A stretch of DNA of 64,000 nucleotides from Beroe forskalii (GCA_011033025.1 WFMF01000046.1:434001-498000); one strand, 5' to 3'. Shown: positions 50,544-63,123, numbered from the stretch's first letter. The notes: a model not told the origin generated them from the letters alone. Made by a program: numbers and translations.

Positions 50544-51706
50544 GAGGGGCTAATAAGGGGCTAATAAGGGGCTAGTGAGGGGCTAATAAGGGGCTAGTGA
50601 GGGGCTAGTGAGGGGCTAGTGAGGGGCTAATAAGGGGCTAGTGAGGGGCTGCTAATTAGGGGCTAGTGAGGCTAATAAGGGGCTAGTGAGGGGCTAATAA
50701 GGGGCTAGTGAGGGGCTAATAAGGGCTAGTGAGGGGCTAATAAGGGGCTAGTGAGGGGCTAATAAGGGGCCAATGAGGCCAGTAAGGGGCCAATAAGGGG
50801 CTAGTGAGGGCCAATAAGGGGCTAGTGAGGGGCTAATAAGGGGCTAGTGAGGGGCTAATAAGGGGCTAGTGAGGGGCTAATAAGGGCTAGTGAGGGGCTA
50901 ATAAGGGGCCAGTGAGGGCCAATAAGGGCTAGTGAGGGGCTAATAAGGGCTAATAAGGGCCAGTGAGGGGCTATTGAGGGGCTAATAAGGGGCTAGTGAG
51001 GGGCAATAAGGGGCTAGTGAGGGGCTAATAAGGGGGCTAGTGAGGGGCCAATAAGGGGCTAGTGAGGGGCTAATAAGGGCTAATAAGGGGCTAATAAGGG
51101 GGCTAATAAGGGGCTAGTGAGGGGCTAATAAGGGGCTAGTGAGGGGCTAGTGAGGGGCTAATAAGGGGCTAGTAAGGGGCAGGGACTTAGATAGGTATTT
51201 TGTGACGCCGGGGGCTAGTGGTCTTGCAATTTTTAATACGATTTGAAAATTTGCATTTTTAGCACAAAATTTACTTCTGGTGGGGGCTAGCTGATTTTGC
51301 CAGAAAACAGCCAAATTAGCCCTCATATGGGCGCAATAGCCCTCATATGGGAGCAATAGCCCCTCATATAGGCGCAATAGCCCCCATGGAAATTCACAAA
51401 CTTAAAATCCGTGGGGGCTAATGGGTGCTAATTTTTCTGTGGGGGCTAATGGGGGCTAATAAGGGGCTAACCTTCATTTTTAGCCCCCGTGGGGGCTACG
51501 TGAGGGGCTAGTGAGGGGCTAGTGAGGGGCTAATGGGGCTAATGGGGCTAAATAGCCCTCACCGTGGGCGCTATAGCCCCCACCATAGCCCCACGCTATT
51601 TTAAGCTACCCACGGGGGCTAAATGCTTAAAATTAGCCCCTCACTAGCCCCTTATTAGCCCCTCACGTAGCCCCCATGGGGGCTAATGGGGGCTATTGGG
51701 GGCTAA
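50544..51706. repeat. GGGGCTA minisatellite, right arm
   Basis: Complement of the left arm: GGGGCTAATAAGGGGCTAG copies, then the mixed AGCCCCCAT zone next to the terminus. Copy number and order differ slightly from the left arm, so the arms have diverged by gain and loss of units rather than by point mutation. Confidence 0.9.
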
Positions 51707-51746
51707 ATTCATCTATGTTCCTGTACTACCATTTTACCAATGTTGC

Positions 51747-52545
51747 AAATATTAATTTTGTCTTTTACTAATTTTGTCTTTTACTTTACATTTATCAACA
51801 TTAAATTTCAGAAGCCAGGTTTCCTCCCAAAATTCTAAAGATTTCAAATCAGCATTATTTTCATTTAAGTTATCAGCATTTGCAACAATTTTTAAATCAT
51901 GAGCAAATATTTTGGAGCACCTTAAATGCCATCAGGCAGGTCATTAATGTATATTAGTTATGTAAATAACTAGCAGGCCTGTCGGGCCTGCAAATACTCA
52001 GATCAAAAGTTATGAAGCTCTGAAATCAAAACACATTAAACAGCATTAAACATGTGCATGCCACCCATCTGAACGTACAAACTCCCCTATTGCGCATGCG
52101 TTGCCTTGATGTGTGACGTACAAAAAACAAACACAATCTGCAACTTTATAAAGAGATATTGGTCCTGATTCAACACTTTTAGAATCAGAATAATCTCCTC
52201 TCACTACGACACCAAGTTTTCATAGTTCTGTAATAAACAAAAAGTCCTGTATTATTGCCAAGGTTTTTCCACTTATATCCAACTTTTCCAATTTGATAAG
52301 GAGCCTATAGTTGGGAACAGAATCAGAGACTTTCATGAAATCAAAGAATAACATGTCTACAGATGAACCTTCTTCAAGTAAATTAATTATGGTGTCCACA
52401 GTTTCTAACAGATTTGACAAACAAGACAATCCATGTTGATCATAAGAAATGTTACTTTCAAAAATTTCAAAATGTGATCTCTCACTAGTTTTCATGCACT
52501 TTGCATAAAATACATGTTAGGAATATTGGGCAATGGGCATTGGCC
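51747..52545 (-). pseudogene. Decayed CR1-like LINE, 5' part (RT core)
   Basis: Reads NYRP near 52,545, then QHGLSCLSNLLETVDTIINLL and DMLFFDFMKVSDSVPNYRLL (degraded A-DFxKAFDxVPH motif) and KLEKLDISGKTLAIIQDFL. Further down, the ADD box position has DDLKIVANADN and then LEFWEETWLLKFNVDKCKV. Stops and shifts are frequent. The rest of the same element continues past the foldback insertion at 46,556-47,764. Confidence 0.75.
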
Positions 52546-53595
52546 TATAATTATATGAGTCATTCTTCCCCTAACCAGGGTTGCCCTAACCAAAACCCTG
52601 GTTAGCACAGGGCTATAGGACCAGGGCCATGCGCGGGCAGTTGACACCGTAAATCTCGGTGTCAACTTTTTGGCTATTTTAAAGCGTTCGGCGCCGCGCG
52701 CTGCGCTCATTTGGCTGATTTGTTCGTTTAAACTTTGACTTTTTCAGGAATCGGGTTGGATAAAAAGCTACATCGACCAATTGCATTGGAGTAAAAGATT
52801 GATATTGACCAATCATAGAGCCCATAGTACCTGACATTGTCCGATCATTACTCACTGCTTCACTGAGCACAGATATGCCGTCTGAAACATCAATTAAATG
52901 CAATTTGTCGGTGTTTTACGTGTGATTGCTTTTAATTTATTGCTTTCAATTTTGCTTTTACTTTATTGCTAGTTATCTTTTAACATTCATGTATGTTCTT
53001 AAATGAAGGTATATTGTCATCATGATTTTGCATTGTTTCTTGTGAGATTTCTCAGCACAACCTGTAAACATTTTATTCAAATTCATTATTCAAATTCTTT
53101 CAATCTATTGCCGTTAGAATTTCTTTCAATTCTATGACCCTGTGAAGTGTGAACAATCAAGAGGAATATGTATCAGTTAGATTTAGTAGTTGATTTGTTC
53201 TCTTTATTACCTATACTTACTTGAGATTTACTGAAAAAGCTATCGTCTACGTGTGCTTTCAGGCCTCAGCACAAGACATTTGTTTCTTAATATATAGCAC
53301 AAGAAATTTGTTTCTTAATGTATAGGAGAAGAAAGGATGTTTTAAGTATATAAGCTGTCAAAAATTGATATAATTATTATTTTATTAAGTCAATTGATCA
53401 AGAAATATATCTCGTGGTTTGAACCCATGTCATCTTTGTTTAGAAATGCTTCAAAGTTCAACGGTATAAGGCTGTCTGTCATTATTAATTTCAGTTGAAG
53501 TCCAAGTGTTTTTAATTTCTTGGGGATCTGATCATTTGATTTAATTCTGGTCAGGCAAGCTTTGATTTCAGCCAGCTAGCGAAATGATCTATGAT
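52546..53595. other. AT-rich stretch
   Basis: Contains one CCCTAACCAGGG-type hairpin (52,570-52,605) and otherwise AT-rich sequence. Open frames at 52,710-52,492 and 52,903-52,679 (minus) have no recognisable similarity. No gene is called. Confidence 0.35.
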
Positions 53596-53865
53596 TTTAT
53601 ATCGAAGTTCAATTAGAGAATTAGGACCCCGTATCTTTTATTCATGTATTTCTTGTATTCTTTCTTATATTCATTCATTCATTCCTATGTTAGATATAGT
53701 TTTCAATGCAATCCTTCATTCCTCACATCTTTTATATCGAAGTTCAATTAGAGAATTAGGACCCCGTATCTTTTATTCATGTATTTCTTATATTCTTTCT
53801 TATATTCATTCATTCATTCCTATGTTAGATATAGTTTTCAATGCAATCCTTCATTCCTCACATCT
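53596..53865. repeat. 135-bp tandem duplication
   Basis: A unit starting TTTATATCGAAGTTCAATTA occurs at 53,596 and 53,731 with only one or two differences. An ATTGAATTGAATTGAA microsatellite at 54,013-54,028 and its inverted counterpart at 54,123-54,143 lie just downstream and look like retroelement 3' tails. Confidence 0.75.
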
Positions 53866-55412
53866 TTACTTCCTTTTTAGTCTTTTGATGAGTGGCCCTA
53901 TATTAACAGATTTTAGATTTGACTTGGTGCTCGCCCTCAGCACGACCTTAAAGCTTCTTCTATATAAAGCAAGAGAAAAATATATTCCAATTTCAGTGCT
54001 GCAAAACATTATAATTGAATTGAATTGAACAGCTAGTTTCTGCACACTTCTGCACCGCACCCTTTCCAGCTTCATTAGCGTCTTTTAGAACTCCCTGCTT
54101 TGTGCCTTCATCATGTCCGAGTCAATTCAATTCAACTCAATTATAAGATTTTACAGCACAATTATTGAAATACACCGTGTCTCTCCCTTTCTTTTGGATT
54201 TCTATATAGTAAGAGGCTGCTGGGTCGTGCTGAGTCAGGGATTCCGGGGGATTCCCTTTAATTTTCATTGATTTTTCTCCCCGTTTTGTACTCCCCTTTG
54301 AAGCTTCGATGCCGCACTCTTGGAAAGTGCACACTGGTCCTGTCATTTGCTTCAATCACCCTATAACTAGCCCATACTTGTCTATCTATCCTCTTATCAC
54401 ATGCTCATCACCATCACGACTTCACCCCCATTAACATACTGAGCCAGTATGTGATATTTCTATTAGGAGTAACTACATTATAGCTGTTTCGAACCTTAAT
54501 TGGCAGGATTTGACGCTAAATATAAATATCACGGAACTACAAGTATATATCTACCTTAGGGGGTGCACACACGTGGCTTATAAGCCATGGACTATAAGCC
54601 ATGGCTTATAAGCTACGTGTGTGCTGTCGATAACTTACCCATGGACTATTATCCATACGTGTGTCTTGGGTGAAAGTATCGACTATACTCTACAAAAAAG
54701 TGGAGATTAGTCCATGAAAAATAGCCGGTCTTAAATGTGGTATTACAATCCACATGGCTTGTAAGCCACGTGTGTCTTGTAGACTATAGTCGACACTGTA
54801 CATAATTCCGAGAAAAGTTGTATACATTAACGCTAGCCAATCAGAACGCTGTATCACGCATGTTATTAACCAATCAAAAGCAAGAAAAGTGATAGGGGTT
54901 ATGTTTCCGATTCTTCCTGTGTTGTGTTACGATCAGAGCATCCGAGGGTATCATGTCAAATTCCATCAATCAATTTCTTATTCAGTTATTTGGCATTATA
55001 AACTTCTCTATCGGCTGAAATCTCTCCTAGTTTCGCAGGTTTTTGAGATTTCTGATGCTTAAACTCTGAAAGGAAATGGGAATAACGTAAGAAAATTTAG
55101 ACTTTTATGAAAAATTAAAATATTAGTCATTTATATCTGTCATTGTAGATATATTGTGGGTACTTACCCCGGTTTTCTACTCGGAGTACGCTAAAAACGA
55201 CAAAAATCTGCCAAGAAGTCTCCAAAAACCAGCAAAAAGTCACCAAAAGCATGCAAAAAGCCACCAAAAACCGGAAAAGTCTCCAAAAACGACAAAAGTT
55301 CCCAATTTTTTTCTAGAAACTTAGAAACCACTATGAGTTTTCAAAAAGGATCAGCGACATATCTCCCGAAACTTCATCTCACCATATTTCATCTCACGAC
55401 TGTTCATTTCCA
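53866..55412. other. AT-rich spacer with a TATAAGCC palindrome cluster
   Basis: Around 54,560-54,800, ACACACGTGGCTTATAAGCC and inverted copies ending ACGTGTGTGC alternate with TATAGTCGAC words, giving a small palindromic element of about 240 bp. Near 55,200-55,300 there is a run of CCAAAAAC/GCAAAAAGTC words. No gene is seen. Confidence 0.5.
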
Positions 55413-55420
55413 TTGTTTTA

Positions 55421-58041
55421 TGTCGACTCGACTCAACGACTCGACTCAACTCAACGACTCGACTCAACTCAACGACTCGACTCAATGACTCAACGACTCG
55501 ACTCAACGACTCGACTCAACGACTCGACTCAACGACTCGACTCAACGACTCGACTCAACGACTCGACTCAACGACTCGACTCAACGACTCGACTCAACGA
55601 CTCGACTCAACGACTCGACTCAACGACTCGACTCAACGACTCGACTCAACGACTCGACTCAACGACTCGACTCAACGACTCGACTCAACGACTCGACTCA
55701 ACGACTCGACTCAACGACTCGACTCAACGACTCGACTCAACGACTCGACTCAACGACTCGACTCAACGACTCGACTCAACGACTCGACTCAACGACTCGA
55801 CTCAACGACTCGACTCAACGACTCGACTCAACGAATCGACTAAACTCAACGAATCGACTCAACGACTCGACTCAACGACTCGACTCAACGACTCGACTCA
55901 GCTCAACGACTCGACGACTCGACTCAACGACTCGACTCAACAACTCGACTCAACGACTCGACTCAACGACTCGACTCGACTCAACGACTCGACTCGACTC
56001 AACGACTCGACTCAACGACTCGACTCAACGACTCGACTCAACGACTCGACTCAACGACTCGACTCAACGACTCGACTCAACGACTCGACTCAATGACTCG
56101 ACTCAATGACTCGACTCAACGACTCGACTCAACGACTCGACTCAACGACTCGACTCAACGACTCGACTCAACGACTCGACTCAACGACTCGACTCAATGA
56201 CTCGACTCAACGACTCGACTCAACGACTCGACTCAACGACTCGACTCAACGACTCGACTCAACGACTCGACTCAACGACTCGACTCAACGACTCGACTCA
56301 ACGACTCGACTCAACGACTCGACTCAACGACTCGACTCAACGACTCGACTCAACGACTCGACTCAACGACTCGACTCAACGACTCGACTCAACGACTCGA
56401 CTCAACGACTCGACTCAACGACTCGACTCAACGACTCGACTCAACGACTCGACTCAACGACTCGACTCAACGACTCGACTCAACGACTCGACTCAACGAC
56501 TCGACTCAACGACTCGACTCAACGACTCGACTCAACGACTCGACTCAACGACTCGACTCAACGACTCGACTCAACGACTCGACTCAACGACTCGACTCAA
56601 CGACTCGACTCAACGACTCGACTCAACGACTCGACTCAACGACTCGACTCAACGACTCGACTCAACGACTCGAATCAACGACTCGACTCAACGACTCGAC
56701 TCAACGACTCGACTCAACGACTCGACTCAACGACTCGACTCAACGACTCGACTCAACGACTCGCCTCAACTACTCGACTCAACGACTCGACTCAACGACT
56801 CGACTCAACGACTCGACTCAACGACTCGACTAAACGACTCGACTCAACGAATCGACTCAACGACTCGACTCAACGACCCGACTCAACGACTCGACTCAAC
56901 GACTCCACTCGACTCAACGACTCGACTCAACGACTCGGCTCAACGACTCGACTCAACGACTCGACTCAACGACTCGACTCAACGACTCCACTCGGCTCAA
57001 CGACTCGACTCAACGACTCGACTCAACAACTCGACTCAACGACTCGACTCAACGACTCGACTCAATGAGTCGACTCAATGACTCGACTCAACGACTCGAC
57101 TCAACGACTCGACTCAACGACTCGACTCAACGACTCGACTCAACAACTCGACTCAACGACTCGACTCAACGACTCGACTCAACGATTCGACTCAACGACT
57201 CGACTAAACGACTCGACTCAACGACTCGACTCAATGACTCGACTCGACGACTCGACTCGACGACTCGACTCAACGACTCGACTCAACGACTCGACTCAAC
57301 GACTCGACTCAACGACTCGACTCAACGACTCGACTCAACGACTCGACTCAACGACTCGACTCAACGACTCGACTCAACGACTCGACTCAACGACTCGACT
57401 CAACGACTCGACTCAACGACTCGACTCAACGACTCGACTCAACGACTCGACTCAACGACTCGACTCAACGACTCGACTCAACGACTCGACTCAACGACTC
57501 GACTCAACGACTCGACTCAACGACTCGACTCAACGACTCGACTCAACGACTCGACTCAACGACTCGACTCAACGACTCGACTCAACGACTCGACTCAACG
57601 ACTCGACTCAACGACTCGACTCAACGACTCGACTCAACAACTCGACTCAACGAATCGACTCAACGAATCGACTCAACGAATCGACTAAACTCAACGAATC
57701 GACTCAACGACTCGACTCAACGACTCGACTCAACGACTCGACTCAGCTCAACGACTCGACGACTCGACTCAACGACTCGACTCAACAACTCGACTCAACG
57801 ACTCGACTCAACGACTCGACTCGACTCAACGACTCGACTCGACTCAACGACTCGACTCGACTCAACGACTCGACTCGACTCAACGACTCGACTCAACGAC
57901 TCGACTCAACGACTCGACTCAACGACTCGACTCAACGACTCGACTCAACGACTCGACTCAACGACTCGACTCAACGACTCGACTCAACGACTCGACTCAA
58001 CGACTCGACTCAACGACTCGACTCAACGACTCGACTCAACG
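55421..58041. repeat. 13-bp satellite ACTCAACGACTCG, left part
   Basis: About 200 head-to-tail copies of ACTCAACGACTCG. Because 13 is not a multiple of three and the unit lacks stops, all forward frames stay open with a 39-bp (13-residue) cycle such as RLDSTTRLNDSTQ. These frames are not genes. Variants (AACTCGAC, GAATCGAC, CGACTCGAC) cluster at 55,830-55,990 and 57,630-57,860. These two clusters are nearly identical, showing a higher-order duplication. Confidence 0.97.
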
Positions 58042-59628
58042 CTTACCTTCCAAAAGTGGGTAGCAGGAGTAGCGTAGCTACCGAGGGGCAAATTTGACAA
58101 AACCGAGGGGATTTTCAAGTCAAGATGCACGCACGCACAGCGTGCGTGCAGCGCTGAAATCTTGAATAAAAGTTTGATTAAAAAAATCATATTTATTCAC
58201 GACTTATGTGTTCTAATAACAACGTGGATCAATTTAGCTGTAAAAATGCATTAAAAAGGTGGGGGAATACAAAGGGACGTGAGGGGACGTGATCATAAGG
58301 TGAGGGGAAGTGAGTAGTGGGGCAAGGGGAAGTGAAGCCGAGGGGAAGGATGGTGTGATGGGTAGAAGGGAGATGGGGTGAGGGAAATCAAGGTGAGGAG
58401 ATTTAAGCTGAGGGAATCAAGCCTCAAGGTGAGGGGAAGTAAGCTGAATGGACGTAAAGTGAGGGGAATTAACTAATTAAGATGTGGGGAAGTATGGTGA
58501 GGACTGAGGGGAATTAACTAATTAAGGTGAGAGGAAGTGAGGTGAGGGGAAGTATAGTGAGGGGAAGTAACTTGGTGATTCGTGATGAGATGTAAGGTGA
58601 AAGGAAGTGAGGTGAGAGAAGTATCAATTAAGGCCAAAGGTGAGGATTGAGGGGGAAGGTAAGGCGATAATTACTTAGAGAGGTGGGGCATGGCAGATGA
58701 GGGAAAAGTGACATGCCAAACGAGTGAAAAATACTGACCATTTTAAACTTTTGTATTAGCTCAATGACAGATAATGGATAGAAAACGCCTATGGCAAGAA
58801 AAGGATCGTTAATCAAATTATACATTATCAGATTGATCTCAGAGGCAGAATGAGGTACAAAACCTTGAAATTTTTCGCCTGCGGCGAGCTGTACTGATCG
58901 AATTTTGCCAATCAATTGATCCTAGACACAATCTCAGATGTGAAAAATTTCACAATTTTTGCCTGCGGCTGGATGTGCAAAACCTTTAAAATTTTCGCCT
59001 GCGGCGGGCTCTACTGATCGAATTTTGCCAATTAATTGGTCCTAGATACAAACTCAGATGTAAAACTTTCAAAATTTTTGCCAACAACTGCCTGTTTTAA
59101 TCACATTATAGATTAAACGAGTTGATCTTAGAGGCAGATTCAGGCACAAAACCATAAAAATTTTCGCCTGCGGCGGGCTGTACTGATCGAATTTTGCCAA
59201 TCAATTGATCCTAGGCACAATCTCAGATCTGTAAAACTTTTACAATTTTTGCCTACGGCTGGCTGTTTTAATCACATTATATACTAACCAAATTGATCTT
59301 AGAGGCAGATTCAGGCACAAACTCTTGAAAATTTCCGCCTGCGGCGGGCTGTTTTGGTCCAAATATGTCACTAAATTGATCCTAGACATAATCTCAGATG
59401 TAAAACTTTCGAAATTTTTTGACTACGGCTGGCTGTTTTAATCGCATTATGAATTAACTTAATTGATCTTAGAGGCAGATTCATTTGCAAAACCTTGAAA
59501 ATTTTCGCCTGCGGCGGGCTTTACTGATTGAATTATGTCACTTAATTAGCGCGTGGCTCCGAGCAAGCTTGAAACCGAGGGGATTTTGAAATCTGCTACC
59601 GAGGGGATTTTCCTTTTTGGAAGGTAAG
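58042..59628. mobile_element. 1.59-kb hAT-like element, inverted copy of the one at 27,205
   Basis: Begins CTTACCTTCCAAAAGTGG and ends CTTTTTGGAAGGTAAG, with ACTCAACG on both sides (58,034-58,041 and 59,629-59,636). It carries the same GAGGGGATTTTC words, GAGGGGAAGT minisatellite (58,260-58,640) and ~165-bp CGCCTGCGGCGGGCTGT repeats (58,860-59,530) as the 27-kb copy, in reverse. It lacks the nested MITE. Because the host is a 13-bp satellite, the duplication is consistent with an 8-bp TSD but could be chance. Confidence 0.85.
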
Positions 59629-60306
59629 ACTCAACGACTCGACTCAACAACTCGACTCAACGACTCGACTCAACGACTCGACTCGACGACTCGACTCGAC
59701 GACTCGACTCAACGACTCGACTCAACGACTCGACTCAACGACTCGACTCAACGACTCGACTCAACGACTCGACTCAACGACTCGACTCAACGACTCGACT
59801 CAACGACTCGACTCAACGACTCGACTCAACGACTCGACTCAACGACTCGACTCAACGACTCGACTCAACGACTCGACTCAACGACTCGACTCAACGACTC
59901 GACTCAACGACTCGACTCAACGACTCGACTCAACGACTCGACTCAACGACTCGACTCAACGACTCGACTCAACGACTCGACTCAACGACTCGACTCAACG
60001 ACTCGACTCAACGACTCGACTCAACGACTCGACTCAACGACTCGACTCAACGACTCGACTCAACGACTCGACTCAACGACTCGACTCAACGACTCGACTC
60101 AACGACTCGACTCAACGACTCGACTCAACGACTCGACTCAACGACTCGACTCAACGACTCGACTCAACGACTCGACTCAACGACTCGACTCAACGACTCG
60201 ACTCAACGACTCGACTCAACGACTCGACTCAACGACTCGACTCAACGACTCGACTCAACGACTCGACTCAACGACTCGACTCAACGACTCGACTCAACGA
60301 CTCGAA
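59629..60306. repeat. 13-bp satellite, right part
   Basis: About 50 more copies of the same unit continue after the element and are very homogeneous apart from the first 80 bases. The array ends at 60,306 in a short degenerate stretch (CGAATCGACTCGATGACTAG). Confidence 0.97.
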
Positions 60307-62771
60307 TCGACTCGATGACTAGACGACTTGTATCCAATAAATTCTCCTGTTACCGGATATAGTTAGAAGGGTTAAAGGAGAGCTCTCCCTTTAATGGATA
60401 ACGGATTAAAGGGAGAGCTCTCCCTTTGTAATTAGAGCCGGTAACGGGAGAGTTGCCTTACCAAAATCGGGAACGAGGAACGCTATTAAGGGCTAATAAA
60501 GTATCGAGGAAGTCATGTGCTCATTTTTGACGATTCCAACTATGATTATGACTTATGAGTGCTATTTAATGATTGTATACAATTCTATCTTTGAAAAGTA
60601 TATTTTCCCGACCTCCCGGGACCCGGATCTTTAATATCATTTATGATAATTTGTATTTTGCCACAACACTTTATACTTTGATATAATATGTCTTACAGAT
60701 TCTTCACCAAGCTCAACCTTGAAAGTTGAAATATTCACTATTCAGATTACTTCTAGAGGTTTGAATATCAATCAGTAATGTATTATACCTAATGTAGGTA
60801 TTGTTCACACAATCCACACTCTCATTGCACACTGTGGCCCTGTAGGTAGGTACACACATTCAGCTCGTCAATAGTTAGGTTTAGCATGAAACGAGTAAAC
60901 GACAAACAACTTCCTCAATTGAACTGGAAGCGGAAGCGGAACTGCATAATTATGCCGATGGTGATCTCATATGTGAATCAAATTAAGGCAGGCTGCCAGA
61001 GTGCGGGTGTGATCACCATATCATTAGCTCACTTGAGAGAGTTAACTTTAAGTAACCAGCTCGATTTGCGCGTGTTGTAACAAGTGACTGGTTTTAGCCG
61101 ATTTTCAAGTGCCTCGTTAACTTCTTGAGGACCTTGTTAGGAACTTCGGATAAAAACATGATGATCAGCTCAATGAGCACCTACCTATTACTAACTACTT
61201 TCAGATACGCGTTCAGCCCGTGAAATCCCAGGACCATCCCGGCCCCTATATTTATGAATTGCAATGAACGTGCTAACGTGAAGATATGCAGTTTTCATTT
61301 TAAAAAATTTGCATTTAAATATGAAATTTTCATTCTCAAAATTCTATTCTTGCGACTTTTTGCCAGTTTTGGATAAATTTCTGCGACTTTGGGTAACTTT
61401 TTGGCGACTTTTTGCCAGTTTTGGTGATTTTTTTCTGGTTTTTGGAGTTTTGGTGACTTATCGGCGTAATTTGCCATTTTGCTATTTGTCATTTGTCACT
61501 CGCAAATGACAATATGTGAATGACGATTGAATGCCATTCAAATTTTCACATTATATCTCTCTGCGAAGCAAAGTCTACAACAAGAGAACAAAGTTCGTGG
61601 TGTGCACAAAATATTGTGTGTAAGGGAATGTAAGAATGTACATATAAACATATGATAGTGCTACAGAAACTTGGTGTAAATGCAATTAGTTTACACCTCA
61701 AGTTAATCGATAATCCTGCGGAAGCAATTCACGACTGCCTTAATCAAATCTCCGAAACTTCCAAGATTTTAGTCATTAATCCTGCGCTTTCGATCAGCAA
61801 CCTGCGAAAATTGAATCAAAATTTAGGAGAAGAAACCTGCCAAAATGGTATAACCATGCTCTGTCGGTGGTGGGACGACGCAGGATTTGACCACAATTCG
61901 CAGTATTCGACAACAAGCTTTAACGTAATTATGTAATTAAGGGCTGGATTAAGCAGGTTCGGCCTTCATTTCCGCAGGATTGATATGGAGTCAAATCAGT
62001 GCCTCAGACAGCGATATTTGTCCAAGGCAAATCCTGCCAAATTATATCCGCAGGGCGCCTGCTGAAAGGGGGCTAGTATAAACTTGTATATATACAGTAC
62101 CTAAACTAATAATATATATAAATTCATATTCAGCTAGAAATGTTGAACTGTTGAAATTAGTTTAGAAATAGAAATACTGAAATTTTTTCATTATTATTAC
62201 AAATTTTTAACATAAATTATTGATATACAGATATTACATGAACTTTTCATTAATACATATCCAAGCCGTTTTATTTATTCATCTTTATTTATTATTTCCC
62301 AATCCGGCATTGTTGTTGTCTTGTAAGTATAACCTGAGTGTACTCATGAATGAAGACAGGAATTGTCTTGCATATAATCATATAAGCCAAAAAAAGTAAG
62401 CCTGAAAAAATAGCAAAAATAATTTATATCGAAAGATTTTAAATCTTAATTGCATGAAGTAGATTTCATAAGTACATCCAAAACAAGTATGTAGGTATAA
62501 ACAAATGTATAATTGTGCAGTAATCAAGTTCTTCAAAATCATACGATAAGATAAGATATGATAAATGTTTTGCCATCTAGGCAACACAACTAGGTAAAAA
62601 CACTAAACAGCACACTTAATCATTCGATCATGCACCCATTTAAGGTACTCAGATTGAAAAGATATACCTAGAATAGAATAGAATAGTAACATTTTGCCAT
62701 GAGGCAACTCAAATAGACACAACATTCATTCATGAATTTGAATTTGAATCTGAATATTTCATCATTAGCAT
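60307..62771. other. AT-rich region without a recognised gene
   Basis: Near 60,368-60,445 there is a small inverted repeat around GGAGAGCTCTCCCTTT. Plus-strand open frames at 60,886-61,080 (64 residues) and 61,652-61,936 (94 residues; begins MIVLQKLGVNAISLHLKLI) resemble nothing I know. The latter lies among repeated AATCCTGC/ACCTGC words (61,720-62,060) and might be part of an unclassified repeat. Words TTTTGCCAT..AGGCAAC after short tandem tails (62,560-62,590 and 62,690-62,710) look like two related retroelement ends. Confidence 0.35.
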
Positions 62772-63123
62772 GTACCCTACTCTGTAGAAGCTAATAAGCG
62801 GGGGAGACGATAGCAATTTCCAAGGAAAATGTCCAGGCCAGGTACACTTAAAAAGAACCCTCCCCGTTTAAGCAATTTTGAAAATTTTTATCGCATTTAG
62901 TGCATAAAATTTACTCAAAAATGATAATTTTTTGTTCTTTTCTCTATATTTTTTGGTCATTAGTTTGTAAACTTGGCTAAGTGATGGTCTGACTGGCATA
63001 AATCATAGAAATTTCGATTATTTCATGGACCCCCCCCCGTTAGGAGGAATTTCTCAAATCCCTCACCCCGGTACGCTTATTTCAAACCCCCCGCTTATTA
63101 GCTTCCACAGAGTAACGAGGGTA
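62772..63123. mobile_element. ~350-bp inverted-repeat element (TACCCT..GAAGCTAATAAGCGGGG)
   Basis: GTACCCTACTCTGTAGAAGC at 62,772 returns as the complement at 63,086-63,123, with GAAGCTAATAAGCGGGGG in both arms. The interior is AT-rich with a CCCCCCCCC run near 63,029-63,038. No coding frame. Flanking duplication is unclear. Confidence 0.6.

Larger units (their letters stand above)
47773..51738. mobile_element. ~3.97-kb foldback element with minisatellite arms and 8-bp target duplication
   Basis: AATGTTGC occurs at 47,765-47,772 and again at 51,739-51,746, directly outside inverted termini GGTAAAATGGTAGTACAGGA. Arms of about 1.5 kb pair: terminal sequence, then TAGCCCC-type minisatellite, then about 250 bp of unique arm (49,115-49,378 against 50,288-50,544). 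The loop is 49,380-50,285. No transposase frame is visible. An 8-bp duplication fits mobilisation by a hAT-type enzyme; Drosophila FB-type foldbacks have similar arms but 9-bp duplications. The element has split a CR1-like LINE. Confidence 0.88.

Noticed and set aside
55413..60318. Frames of 200-340 residues rich in RLDSTTRLNDSTQ
   Set aside because: A 13-bp stop-free repeat keeps the forward frames open. No start context, domain or non-repeat coding sequence supports a protein.
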